Below, piece by piece: positions 25,027 through 36,068 of a stretch of 64,000 nt of DNA. How positions within the stretch are numbered: position 1 is the stretch's first letter; each line of letters opens with the position of its first letter. Source of the stretch: Annulohypoxylon bovei var. microspora (lineage: Eukaryota; Ascomycota; Sordariomycetes; Xylariales; Hypoxylaceae). The stretch is from the NCBI GenBank assembly GCA_022836615.1, contig MU405353.1:33115-97114 (forward strand), in the 5' to 3' direction. The position numbers and the translations under genes were made by a program. The notes beneath the pieces are model-generated. The model searched no databases. It saw only the letters and a list, made by a program, of their open reading frames with translations, and was not told the DNA's origin.

Positions 25027-26757
25027 ATGAGTAAAGAGGATGAAGATCAATCTGAGAAGCCAACCCTTGGGTCAGGTATAGAAGACATTTCTGCGGCACT
25101 CCAGGACAATGCCGAAGCAGATGGGCGAAATGGAAATTCAAGCTCGTCAGTGATAACTCTCGATGACTCGACGGAGACTGGATTGCTAGTCAAGATAATG
25201 AGGGTATTGAATTGGATGCCGCAACGCTGTCGTTATGATGAAGAGAACCCGCCTAGCTTCACTCTGTCAATGAACATCCTCCTAGCTTTTGTACGATCTC
25301 AGTCAATCATACTTCCTTCGTCCCCAAGCTAACCTGCGATAGAGCGGAACATTTACTGTTGCAAATCTTTACTACGCTCAGCCTATTCTAAACGTCTTGG
25401 CTGAGGAGTTTCATGTCAGCTACGAGCGGGCTTCTGACGTTGCTACTCTATCTCAGGCAGGATATGCCGTTGGTCTACTCTTCTTATGCCCCTTGGCAGA
25501 CATGGTGCCACGAAGACCCTTCATCCTGTTCCTCATATGGGCAACGGCAACCGCTGTACGTGACTCATCGTTCAATTTACCTGCATGAGGTTAATACCAA
25601 GTAGTGGATTGGCTTGTGCCTCACGAGAAACTTCGACGTGTTCATCAGTTTGTCATTTCTCTGTGGAGTCGGGTACGTATCCGTTGTTGACCCCTTTTTA
25701 TCAAGTTATCCGGAACTATTTCCATTGCGTTTTCTCGGTCTAATAGTAGGATAGGACGGTAACACCGCAGCTCATGTTGCCTCTCGTTGGCGACTTAGCA
25801 CCACCAGGTCGCCGGGCTAGTTCACTCTCCATCGTGGTATCGGGGCTAGCACTTGGTCTGCTAATCGCCAGGGTCCTGTCAGGTGTAGTAGCTAACTTTA
25901 CATCTTGGAGAAATATCTACTGGCTGGCATTTGGAGCACAGTACTTAACATTGGTGCTGCTATTCTTCTTCCTCCCGGATTACCCCACAAAGAACAAGGG
26001 TCTCAACTATTTCAAAGTTCTCTGGGGAATGGTGGACATGCTTGTCACGGAGCCTTTACTTATCCAAGCGTGCATCATGGGTTTTCTTCTTAGCGCTTCG
26101 TTCACCTCCTTTTGGACCACTCTGACCTTCCTCCTCGCATCGCCGCCGTACGATTATTCCTCACTCGAAATCGGATGTTTCGCCTTTATTGGAATTGTGG
26201 TCGTCGCACTTGCGCCGGTGTGGTCACGTCTTATCACTGATCGATTTGAGTTCCTCTTCTCAGTTGTTCTCGGACTCGCCTTCGAATTTGTGGGCATCGT
26301 GATCTCTACATTTATTGGAAGCTTCACGGTTGCGGGACCCATAATCCATGCAATCATGATGGATTCGGGAACCAACTTCGCTCATACCGCCAATCGGAGT
26401 AACGTCTATAATCTAGATCCAAAGGCTAGGAATAGAATAAATACGATTTACATGGTGTTCGCGTTTGGGGGTCAAATAATGGGTACGGCTGTGGGAAATA
26501 GACTGTATGCCCAAGGTGGCTGGGTTTGGAGCGGAAGTTCTAATATCGCCTTCATTGGTGTGGCTATCATTGTCGGCATAATTAGAGGCCCAAGAGAGAC
26601 AGGCTGGATAGGTTGGTCCAAAGGTTGGGGTATAAGGAAAGATGACTCCCCCAAAAGAGAACCGGCGCCTTTAATCAGTAACGACGTTGAGAGAGCCTTT
26701 TCGCCATCAGATCGTCTAAGGGAGGAGAACCATACGGAGAAAGCTATATCGACTTGA
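25027..26757 (+). CDS. MFS transporter (YNFM/arabinose-efflux-like)
   Basis: A second MFS permease, unrelated in detail to its divergent neighbour. Exons 25027-25290, 25343-25555, 25605-25672 and 25755-26757 give 515 residues. A cytosolic N-terminus of about 80 residues is followed by twelve predicted spans. The first span region carries FTVANLYYAQPILNVLAEEF, a signature I associate with the bacterial YNFM/arabinose-efflux-like group. Loop 2-3 has the MFS-type PLADMVPRRP. LMLPLVGDLAPPGRRAS and HTANRSNVYNLDPKARNRIN are also characteristic. The C-terminal tail is hydrophilic. I used the ATG at 25027 because the frame upstream opens only through GTG. Substrate unknown; plasma-membrane efflux is a guess. 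Confidence 0.9.
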
Positions 26758-27590
26758 CTCGGGTCTCGGGGATTTTAATGCGAGTTGCGTGTATTGTGTG
26801 GCCGTTACGTACCTCTCTATGGTAAAAGGATATGGGTTATTTTTGGGGGGGTTCTTCTGGATTATTCACACAATGGTAGATATAATAACCATAGACGGTA
26901 GTTTGAGCTGTTATCTCAAGAACATATAGTTCCTTATAGTTATATCATATGTATCTCAGCTTCTACGGGTGCCTAGGATTCGAAGTGTTCAGAGAAAAGA
27001 AAACTGACGACTTCATTTAAAGTATCACAAGAATTCCAAAGAAAAATTGACAGAAGGGGGAAGGGCGTAATTTTTAGGTACCTAGTGTTTCAAAATATAT
27101 AACAGACAATATATCATAAATCTAGGTATTATAAAGTGATTAGGTTAAGTTCTGCATAGGTACATACCCCTTTTTCAGGATCTCGTGTAACCACCATGGG
27201 ACTAGGGGACTCAGGGGTAGACTTTTTGGGGGCAATTGCTGATATTAATGGATGTTATGTGTGATATTAAAAGTTAACTATCAATTCTTGGTTTGACTTG
27301 AGAACGCCTACATTCCCTTAATATTTTTAGACCTATTTAAGACGAACTTGACCTTATACTCTCACCTATTAACGCTAATAATATCTACTACTTTCATCTA
27401 AAATTGAGGGCTAATAACATTCTGTATTTGTATTGCGGACAAATTTATTATTTACAACGACCAAAGTACCTAGTTAACCCTTCAAAACGCCTTCTCTATG
27501 CTTGTCTAAGTATATACGCTCACACGTCGAAGGGACGCCAGTGAAGGTCTTATCCGCTTCCGAGAGCCAGACTCGATATATATACGCCTG
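26758..27590. other. intergenic, no gene seen
   Basis: Convergent spacer of about 830 bp, AT-rich, with scattered TACCTAG words. No coding signal is seen. Confidence 0.6.
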
Positions 27591-28849
27591 TTACATTCGT
27601 ACTACCAGCTTCTTCCCTTTTAAATTTCCTTTCTTCAGCATATCCAAGCCCTCTTCAACGGAGTGTAGGCCCCCGTCAAGCAGATGTAGCTCGGGCAAAA
27701 CAATATTGCCGCCCTCCAACAGTTTCCCAAGCTCTTCAGTATAGCGAACATTGCTCTTGTCGAGAACGAATTGCTTCATCTCAACTGTATGCACCACAAC
27801 ATTCTCCGGGACAGTTTGAGAGCTTGACATCATGGCTAATGGTGCAAAATGAACAGGTTCGTCTTTCGATACGGCATCCAACGCCAGTGCTGCTGTCTTC
27901 GGTCCAACTAAGTCAATTGCTCGCGTAACCCTGCCGCCGGTGATGGCTCGGATCTCGTCCACCACTTGTTCGTCTTTCTTCCCATCTCGTACTACCACAT
28001 GGCTCGCACCTAAGCGTTCCGATAGCGATCTCGTTTCTGTCGAATTGACGGTTATCACTTTAATCCCACTCAAACTCGCTATTTGTGTAGCGAACTGCCC
28101 TGTGACGGTAGAACCACCCCAGACCAAGAGCCAATGTCCATCTGTCTCATCTGTGGCGAGCCGTTGAGTTGGTACGCCTAGCCACTTCCATAAGGTCATA
28201 GATGCCGTTAAGGCCGCAACGCCTAGGCATGCGGCTGCCTCGACAGGTATGTTCGACGGGATGGGAAGAACGGTGTGCGAGGGCACGACGACAAACTCCT
28301 GGAAACAGCCGGCACGGACGTCCTTATAGTATGTGCTAGTCCATACGGAGTCGCCCTCTTTGAAATTTGTGACGGCAGAGCCAACTTGAGCTACTACGCC
28401 GGACATCTCTCGGCCAGTAACCTAATAATTCCTATGAGTGTTCGAGCCCATCGTATATGGAGAGGAGGACATACCCAGGGAAACTCCGGCAAGCAGAAAT
28501 TGTAATCGACGGACTTCCAATCAATGGGGTTTAGGCCCACGTAGTGACCTCGAATCATAATCTCATCGTCTCCAACTATCGGCACGGGAAAGTCATGGCG
28601 GATCTCGTATTCTCCCTTGCGGGCGACGACGAGTGCTTTTTGCATTCTAGGTATTGTGAATTCAGCAACGGATACATTGGCCGATTCGTCTGTCGTCGTG
28701 GGAGTAGAGTTTTTCCGTATGCCCTGTATCGTGGTCGAATGTGACTTTTCACCTGGGTTCGATTTTGTCCTTATTTTCCGTAGCAGAGTACGAACAGTCT
28801 TCCACGAGTTCCGGCTAGTGAGAGCGTGCTTAGGTCGTGTTTCCGCCAT
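27591..28849 (-). CDS. MDR-family zinc-less alcohol dehydrogenase / enoyl reductase-like protein
   Basis: A medium-chain dehydrogenase/reductase of the fungal enoyl-reductase-like (ToxD-like) group, probably NADPH-dependent; substrate unknown. Exons 28849-28475 and 28421-27591 give 401 residues. The core starts near residue 69 with MQKALVVARKGEYEI, then VGLNPIDWKSVDY, TGREMSGVVAQVG and a Rossmann region WGGSTVTGQFATQIASLSG, ending GKKLVVRM. Zinc-ligand motifs of classical ADHs are absent. The family usually begins at the Met at 28645 (333 residues), but the frame stays open for about 100 codons upstream. From 28849 the extra residues are rich in R, K, S and T, resembling a mitochondrial presequence, so I kept the longer form with caution. 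Confidence 0.85.
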
Positions 28850-29855
28850 ATCCACCAGAGCAGTAGCTTTCCTTCTCGTAATTATTCCAAATTCTCCCAT
28901 TCCTGGCCGTTCTTCTTTCAGTATATAGCCTCTATCGGGTATGAACACAATTTATCTTTACTCGGTCAACAATGCAACTTCTCTCAAGCTCCCTGGGCCA
29001 TTATTAATACATACCAAGTAATAAAGTTCTTTAACTTGCTATATGTCATCGGGGACAGCGGCTATTTACTACTTAGCTATAGTCCGGTACGGGCCAATGG
29101 TGGTGATTCTGGTGTCGCACGCCATCAGCACGCCATCGACCAGGGTAGCGCGATTACATATAAGTATCGCGTATCATCACGTCTGGTGGAGTAGATCTCC
29201 TTTCCGATTCGGCCCCTCGGAGGAACATTGAGATAATTGGTCAGCATGGGGTGCTGGGTCAAAACGACAGCATCGACGTCCATTACTGATCTGAAGTTGG
29301 CTCCGAATCCGGTCCCGTGGTGGCGGGTTGCATGTGCCTCAATCATTACCTCCCCGGTAAGTTCGAGAGGGGAAGATCGATAGATAACGACATGGAGTGT
29401 GGGAAGCAGAGAAGATTCAAGTAACGTCTATCTTCTTTCGTTAGATCCGTTCTACCTCCATAAACTGATAAGTACCTAGTTAGATAAGATAGTTGTATAG
29501 CATGGCCAATCTCATGCACATATAGAAAGATGGGGGTGGTTCCCCTCTGCCAACGTTTATGATCGAAGCCTGAAGGTATAATGTGAATGGTTGGTAATAA
29601 AACTCTTAGTTAACTGTATATCCCCCGCCGTAAAACCTCGGTCATATTTAAGGGGTACATCGATTTTAGAAAAAAAAGTAGATTCGTGACCTTCAGACTT
29701 CACATACAACAGATGCGTGTTCTACCAGAGAATGCGTTTGCTAACTCATGTGGCGGTGCGCGGGTCCACCTACCCTTCCCATCCCCACTAGATAGGAGAC
29801 GTCCAACATGGCTACCTAGGACCTAACATGACCTTATATAAGCTTAAGCTTTAAT
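28850..29855. other. intergenic, no gene seen
   Basis: About 1 kb between two minus-strand genes. Short open frames at 29043-29346 on both strands have no motif. The frame of the upstream enoyl-reductase-like gene continues open to about 28948. Confidence 0.5.
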
Positions 29856-31679
29856 TTAAACTTTCAGTTGTTCTTCCTTCCGAAGCGACCCTAACATCAC
29901 TTGCAAATGCACCGTTCCACGCTTTCCACACTCCAGCTCCTCTACCTCACCCCATTTCTTCTCCAAGATCTCAATGGCGTCCCACAGCTCAAAACGATAG
30001 AGGAACCGATACACAGCCGCATACGCGCTGTCGAGGGCTCCGACAACCCAAGCGTGATGGGCGCTCGCCGCCTCGCCCACGAAGTGGAATTTACTATCGG
30101 CCGCCGGCCGCGAGAGGTAAGGGTACAAGTTGCTAAACTGGCCGGGGCCGAAGAGAGCAAAGGCGCCGGCGGTCGCCGGGTCGTGAGACCACGAGTATGC
30201 ATTGTAAGTACCCGTGAATGATCTCTTGATGCGGTCGTACGTCATGTGTCGCGCGTGCAACCGGGCCAGGTCGCGTAGGATTAGCTCGACGAGCTCTTCC
30301 TCGTCCGTGGTGTTGACGAGCGACCCCATGCGGTTGGCGTCCTGCGCCCACGTGTAAGAGGCCAGCAGCACGGCGGGCTTGTCGTTACCATCCTGGAGGT
30401 TGTACGAGGGGTAGACGCAAGTCCGCAGAGGCAGATCGGTAGAGGAGACGCCGCCTGTGGTGATACCGCAGTCGACGATCCACCAGGGATAATCGAACTG
30501 GAGAGCCACTTTGACCGAGTCATCGTAGTGCAGGCTGCGTATGGCGTCCTTCTGGGATGGGTGCAGCTCGAGCTCGCGTAAGTCCATACGGCCTAAGCAG
30601 CCTAGGGCCGGAGTAGCGAAGACGGTGCTGTAGCCCGAGCGCGGATCCGGCTCGTCAGCGCACTTGACTGACATGTTGCCGTCTTCGCTTGACCCGCGAT
30701 CGATAGAGATACTCTCCACTCTCTTTTTTGTTTCGACCTTGGTCTTGAGTTTTTCATGCATAGCATCGCTAAGGAGAGTAGTGCCACCATCGATGCAGTA
30801 CCATTCGTGCGTCTCGGGGTAATCAAAGTCAAACGAGTCTATGACGCTCTCAGAGAACGCCTGATCAAACAAATTAGTTGATGTGTTGTTCGTTTCCATC
30901 CACTGAACAGAGAAGTAGTCGTAGTGTGTTTGCTTGCCGTCGGGACCACCCCTCTTTAGAAACTCTCGAGTACTAAGGTCATCGACCTTCATGAGCTCGG
31001 CGAAGCCATCTTCGAAGTTATCAACTAGCTTGTCCTTGTATGGATCGAAAGCCTCTCCGAGAATCTTGCTGACATTATCAACTACATCGTCAGGAACGGA
31101 GCCGCCATTCTGAATGCTGACGTGGTGGGGATCAGAAATGCCTTCGTCGGAGAAGCGATCATTGAATAGGTCAAGTGTTTCCGGACCGCTCAGATAGTAA
31201 GGAATTAACTTCATCTCAGTAAGCTTGAATAAGTCGAAAGTGCGCTTCATGATGGGGATGTCTGGGAAACGCATGGCGCCGACGTCATAGTAGTCATGCA
31301 GCTTCTCGCTGAACCGGTGGGTGTAGACGCGACCGCCGACTCTTGAGTTGGTCTCGAGGATGTCGTAAGTGAGTTCAGGAACTTCCAGACTGTCCAGGAT
31401 CATTGCAATGTAAAGGCCTGCGATACCAGCGCCCACAATGCACACCTTACGTGGTGGCGTGTGGTCGCCGCCCGTCCTCTTACCATCTGGGTAGTGTTGG
31501 TCTGGAGGCAGTTTGTCGTGAGTCCATTGCGGAAGATCTGGACCAGGCAGCGGCAGCGGCAGAGGCTGCAGCAGTCGGACATCTTTTTCTTGAAGCCCTT
31601 GGAGGGCATTGATTTCGGCAGAGAGTGTCTCACGGACCAGTCGTTGGGCCCAGCGGGCCCTGATGGTAGTAGTACTCAT
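29856..31679 (-). CDS. L-amino-acid oxidase-like flavin amine oxidase
   Basis: An FAD-dependent amine oxidase of the L-amino-acid oxidase type, expected to deaminate an amino acid or amine to the keto acid or aldehyde with ammonia and hydrogen peroxide. One uninterrupted exon gives 607 residues. A long N-terminal arm (about 80 residues) precedes the dinucleotide motif KVCIVGAGIAGLY. Next come ETNSRVGGRVYTHRF (the GG motif) and DVGAMRFPDIPIMKRTF, a family signature for substrate-site Arg. The C-terminal FAD segment is FHFVGEAASAHHAWVVGALDSAYAAVYRFL. No signal peptide is evident. I chose the second Met (MSTTTIRARW). It diverges from a DAO-type oxidase gene across 375 bp, so the two may share regulation. 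Confidence 0.92.
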   Translation of the reverse strand: MSTTTIRARWAQRLVRETLSAEINALQGLQEKDVRLLQPLPLPLPGPDLPQWTHDKLPPDQHYPDGKRTGGDHTPPRKVCIVGAGIAGLYIAMILDSLEVPELTYDILETNSRVGGRVYTHRFSEKLHDYYDVGAMRFPDIPIMKRTFDLFKLTEMKLIPYYLSGPETLDLFNDRFSDEGISDPHHVSIQNGGSVPDDVVDNVSKILGEAFDPYKDKLVDNFEDGFAELMKVDDLSTREFLKRGGPDGKQTHYDYFSVQWMETNNTSTNLFDQAFSESVIDSFDFDYPETHEWYCIDGGTTLLSDAMHEKLKTKVETKKRVESISIDRGSSEDGNMSVKCADEPDPRSGYSTVFATPALGCLGRMDLRELELHPSQKDAIRSLHYDDSVKVALQFDYPWWIVDCGITTGGVSSTDLPLRTCVYPSYNLQDGNDKPAVLLASYTWAQDANRMGSLVNTTDEEELVELILRDLARLHARHMTYDRIKRSFTGTYNAYSWSHDPATAGAFALFGPGQFSNLYPYLSRPAADSKFHFVGEAASAHHAWVVGALDSAYAAVYRFLYRFELWDAIEILEKKWGEVEELECGKRGTVHLQVMLGSLRKEEQLKV

Positions 31680-32054
31680 GATGAACAAGCACGAAGCGTA
31701 ATGATAGCCGGTGGTATAAAATGAATATAGGCAGAGCTTTTATTTTATCACTTTTAAAAATGTTCGTAGAATTCGTTTCTTTTATATCTCCTTAATACCA
31801 AGCCCCGGGGACAGTTTGTCGAGCTTTTTCTTTTTCCTTTTTTGGCAATGAACAAAAAAGAATCGCTGCCCGATAATATTCAGCCCGCGGAAATTGTTTA
31901 ATGTAATGTAAGTGGTGGGCCGTGATGATGTAGGTGGCGGTATAAGTGATGGTGTAATTGGTGGTGCAAGCGACGGTCAGCGTGCTTTTGTTGAGAAAAC
32001 AACGCCATTGCAACTCATCAATATCATCCAAAGAACAAATCTCTAGGAATTAAC
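31680..32054. promoter_or_regulatory. shared promoter of the two flavoprotein oxidase genes
   Basis: A 375-bp bidirectional spacer between the amine oxidase and the DAO-type oxidase. No known operator was recognised. Confidence 0.5.
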
Positions 32055-33718
32055 ATGGCCACTAAAGTATTCGACGTGATCGTCGTAGGAGGCGGCCCCG
32101 TCGGGCTTGCGACCACCTACGAAGTAGCTAAGGCAGGAGCCAGTGTCATCGTACTCGAGCAAAACAACTTCTTCAACCATGCTGGTAGCTCTAACGACCT
32201 AGCTCGTATGTTCCGAACGATGTAAGCTATGTCTCCAATTCTTATCTCCCGGGGGGAAGTTCATGCTCACACTAATGGTGTCCCCGATAGGTACACGGAG
32301 GACTTCATGGCTGATCTAGCTAAAGAGGCCTTGGGTTTCTGGGATGATCTCGAGAAAGACTCAGGCACATCTCTTCGCTGGATGAGTGGCCTCCTCAACT
32401 TTGGAGACAAGAACTATGGCGATGACACCCCAGAAGGTTAGTGGTTGTTTTATTGTGGCGACAGCCTGCCAATCAAGTAACTTACACCCTATAGGAACGT
32501 TGTTGGGTCCGATTGCTAATCTCGAAAGACTTGGGATGTCGTACAAGGAATGTAAGTGGAAGCCCTGAAAAGGCCTACGGCTATTAGTATAGGGATGTAC
32601 CAACTAACTTCCTCGTTTCAGTGAGCGCCGAGGAAATCGAGGATCGCTACCCCTTCAAAGACTTGCCCGCGGAATGGGTTGGTCTCTATGCTCCCGACAA
32701 TGGCATTATCAATGTCCAACTTCTCTTGCGGACCTTGCTAAGCCTAGCCAAGGATTATGGTGCTGAGACCAGGCAGCACACGGATGTCAAACGTATTTGT
32801 CCCTCTGAGAATGACAGTAGCATATGGGAGGCCCACACGATCCGCCATAATACGGATGCTACCGTTTTCAAGGCAAAGAAGATAGTTATCGCATCGGGTA
32901 GCTACGTCAACCATGTGCTGGAGCCAAGCTTTGGTATATCCCTCGACCTTGACATCTGGGAGATGGCAGCTAGTTACTTTAACTGCAATGCCGGACCGAG
33001 AGGGACAATCTTTCCTAGTACGCATCCCATCCCCTCGACTCACTATAATTATCATTATTGCTGACACGACATACCCCAGGCATGTGGTTTCAATTCGCCC
33101 CCGACAAGGAAGGCAGGTCCCGACTCTTCTACGGCTTTCCGACTCTGCCTTGGGGCCCTGCCAATGTCACCCGTGTTGCTATCGATGCTGCCACTCGCCG
33201 GATCAAGGATCCCAGCGAGCGACTGACGAACGTCGTCAATCCCGAGGACATTGGTGACACGCAGAAATTCATCAAAGAGCATGTCGTCGGCGTTGACGCT
33301 ACAGTCCCGGCTTTTACCTTGAGCTGCTTGCAGACTAACGTCTTCGGTACGTGCCCCCGGAGAGCTTGGAACCCCCACCGGTGTGCTGACTTAGAGCGAT
33401 GCAGACAACATGTTCGTCCTCGATTACGTCCCGCAGGAGTACCTCTGTGGTGGTCCGAAGGACAGTGTCGTGATCTTCACGGCTGGCTGGGCCATGAAGT
33501 TCGTGCCCTTACTCGGCAAGGCCTTGGCGGAGATGAGTCTTAATGGGAAGTCCAAGTACGCCCGCGAAGAGTTTTCTATTACCCGTAAAGATCCAAATAC
33601 GGGTAAGGGCATTATCATTGATAGCAGCGAGCTACGCGAGCAGGCCGGGGGTTCATTTGCTTTCACGCAGCAAGCCTCGGGCTCGTCTATTAAAGGATTC
33701 CATAATACGGGCTTATAA
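32055..33718 (+). CDS. FAD-dependent oxidoreductase, DAO/sarcosine-oxidase-like
   Basis: A DAO-fold flavoprotein most like monomeric sarcosine oxidase, N-methyl-tryptophan oxidase and related secondary-amine oxidases; the exact substrate is unknown. Six exons, 32055-32221, 32291-32436, 32495-32551, 32622-33017, 33080-33346 and 33405-33718, join in phase to 448 residues. The N-terminal FAD motif is VFDVIVVGGGPVGLATTYEV at 5-24, followed by the family segment SSNDLARMFRTMY. APDNGIINVQLLLRTL and KIVIASGSYVNHVL fit the family middle part. IFTAGWAMKFVPLLGKALAEM near the end matches the family C-terminal FAD-contact segment. It lacks a clear peroxisomal SKL-type end (it ends NTGL). It is divergent from the amine-oxidase gene, suggesting joint amine or N-methyl-amino-acid catabolism. 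Confidence 0.88.
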
Positions 33719-34367
33719 AAATTTGGTATAAATCTAAGGCCCAGATAAGGAAAATTTGTAAGGGGGAATTACTGTTTCTAAAATCGCAATATATTATGCG
33801 TTTCAATTTTTTCATAGAAAAGTACGAGTTAAAGCTTTTGAAAATCGAGAGATTTAATGGCAACGCAACGTCCAATTTTAGTGTGGTGAAAAGTCACGTG
33901 GGACAGCCCCAGCCCATTCTATGTGGCATAGGGGATGCCATTTTCAGGTGCCCAAACTTCCAGTCCTGAAGGCTTCTATGTCTTACAGATATCATTTGTA
34001 TGCAAACTAGATGGCAAACTGGATATAAAACTTACCTACCTAGTATGTAGCAGACCTATAATCCCTCCATTACGTGCTTTGGGCAGCGTTTCCCCTGAAC
34101 TTGATATCGGATATAAGCGGCTCACAAAATAATATCATATTTTCAAAAACTATCTGTCATAACACATCAATAGAAATGGCAGGTAGCTATGATCTGGCAA
34201 CTAGAAAATACCGATACTTCAAGAGCTAAGGAGAACACTAGATGATAGCGTCTCCGACTTCTAATGAGCCCAGGTCACCAAACAGTAACCCAAGAAAGAA
34301 CTTCACCCAGGATCGAATCTCCTGTAGCCGCTACCAGCGAGCCATATCAGGGAAAAAATGAAGCCAT
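33719..34367. other. intergenic, no gene seen
   Basis: Convergent spacer, AT-rich, no coding signal. Confidence 0.6.
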
Positions 34368-34960
34368 TCATACGTTAGAAATGGGTTGCTCGGGAGTCCA
34401 GGTCGTAATCCAGGCCACAGCAAAAATCAGAATCCACATCCCGTACCAGGAAATAAGGAAGCCCGTGTTTCCCATGCCGGTGAAAAAGCCAATCAAGAAA
34501 GCGATGTGAACCAAGGCAGACGCAAAGAGGAAAACGTCGAAATGCCACCGCCCCTATTTAACGTTTAGCATGCTATCCTCGCTCCAGTCAGCACAACAGT
34601 ACTCACCATGCTCGTTCCAAGCACCTTCCTCGTACCCCTAGCCTCCCCAATGCTCGCCAGACACCAGGCGATGAAGAGGAATCCGATGACGGCGAGGATA
34701 ATGCCGATGATCATGCCGCCAACGCCCTTGCTGTACGCATTGAAAAGGATGCCCAGTACGGAGAGTGCAGTTCGCACACCGAGGGTCGTGATCATGCATA
34801 TCCGACGCGCCAAAACTGCTTTATCCGTCGTAGCCAGGCTGTAGGCTCCCCAACTGAAGCTCCAACAGCCGCGAGATCCTGGACAGTTTCGGTCCTTCCA
34901 CGATGTCTGCTCGGGCCGAGGGGGCAGTTCCTGAGGGAACGCTGTAGTGTCGGGAGTCAT
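34368..34960 (-). CDS. four-transmembrane protein, function unknown
   Basis: I do not recognise the family beyond a MARVEL-like four-helix layout. Exons 34960-34607 and 34553-34368 give 179 residues. A hydrophilic P/W-containing N-terminus of about 50 residues is followed by four hydrophobic stretches: ICMITTLGVRTALSVLGILF, GGMIIGIILAVIGFLFIAW, FDVFLFASALVHIAFLIGFF and TGFLISWYGMWILIFAVAW. The intron (GTGAGT donor, TAG acceptor) is in phase 0 and supplies helices 3 and 4; without it the protein would stop after helix 2. No catalytic motif is visible. It lies downstream of the DAO-type oxidase in convergent orientation. Confidence 0.75.
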
Positions 34961-36068
34961 CTTGTAATGGCTCTAAATATCTTCTTGGGCTAGTAATAGC
35001 CGTGGTTCGGCAAGCGCAGCCGCCTTTCTATGAGATGATCACTTGCGGCTAGATATTTTCAAGGTAAGTGACTGGCGACAAAGATGAAGTTAGAAGTTGA
35101 AGTAAGCCAAGACAATCCGGTCAGAAAGAACACCAAAGTATCATCAATTATAACAGAGACACCAACGTCCTAAGAGCCTTTATATAGTAAGGCAAGTAAA
35201 TACCTAGGTAGCCAAGGTATCAGAAGGATCTAGTTAAGCGGCACAGCCTCGAACTTTGGTTGAATATCAGCCCCCAACTCATTAAAGATCTGGCATTCCT
35301 TTAGCAGCCTTACAGCCTAAATGCTCGTTACCTGGAGCACATTTACGAGAATGAGATTTTTGAAACATGAAATGATATGTACTACAAACCAACGACAGTC
35401 CGGTTGGTTTCATAGGGTGGGTGTTGGTAAATTACCCGCAAGTTACTGTACGCGAGCTTTCTATCCCGTGCAATGAGTCGAGCTTTGTGGCAACACTTCG
35501 ATGCCTAGAATAGGATCATAACCAACAGCCCTACTTATTAATAGACACAATCGACAAGGTGGTCAAGGTGAACAACAGGGATCAATTGCAGCTGCTGTCC
35601 GAGCGGTTCCTTGGCTTCCTGGCCATTCTACTGTCTGTACTACCTAGTAGTAAATTAGTCATAGCGCACATAAACAGTGGTGATCGTAGAAGACTTTTCT
35701 GTTTCTATCCATACTTAGGTAGTGGGATCGAAGCGATAGGCCACCATATAACAGTACTGCTGTCTGGCATTGCTTTCAGCGTATTTGACCGATGCCGACA
35801 GAGATGGCTCATTATGAAGGGCATAGCTCCTTAGAAAGACGTTTCCTACTAGCGATTCCAGGGGCGATATTCTCGACAAGCAAACGATCTAGAGATAGAC
35901 AGTTGCTGGCGAGTAAGCGACAACCTCCATGTTGGTTCCAGAGTAAGGGGTAGAGACTTGAGTATTGTAGTTAAGCTCGAACGAACTCTTTTCATTCAGG
36001 GTATTCCTCAATCAAATCAGCCGTAACGCCATACATGCCATAGAGTGTCATAATTGGATCCAATCCAC
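34961..36068. other. intergenic, no gene seen
   Basis: About 1.1 kb of spacer with no supported coding region. A 91-codon frame at 35559-35834 has no recognisable features. Confidence 0.55.
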
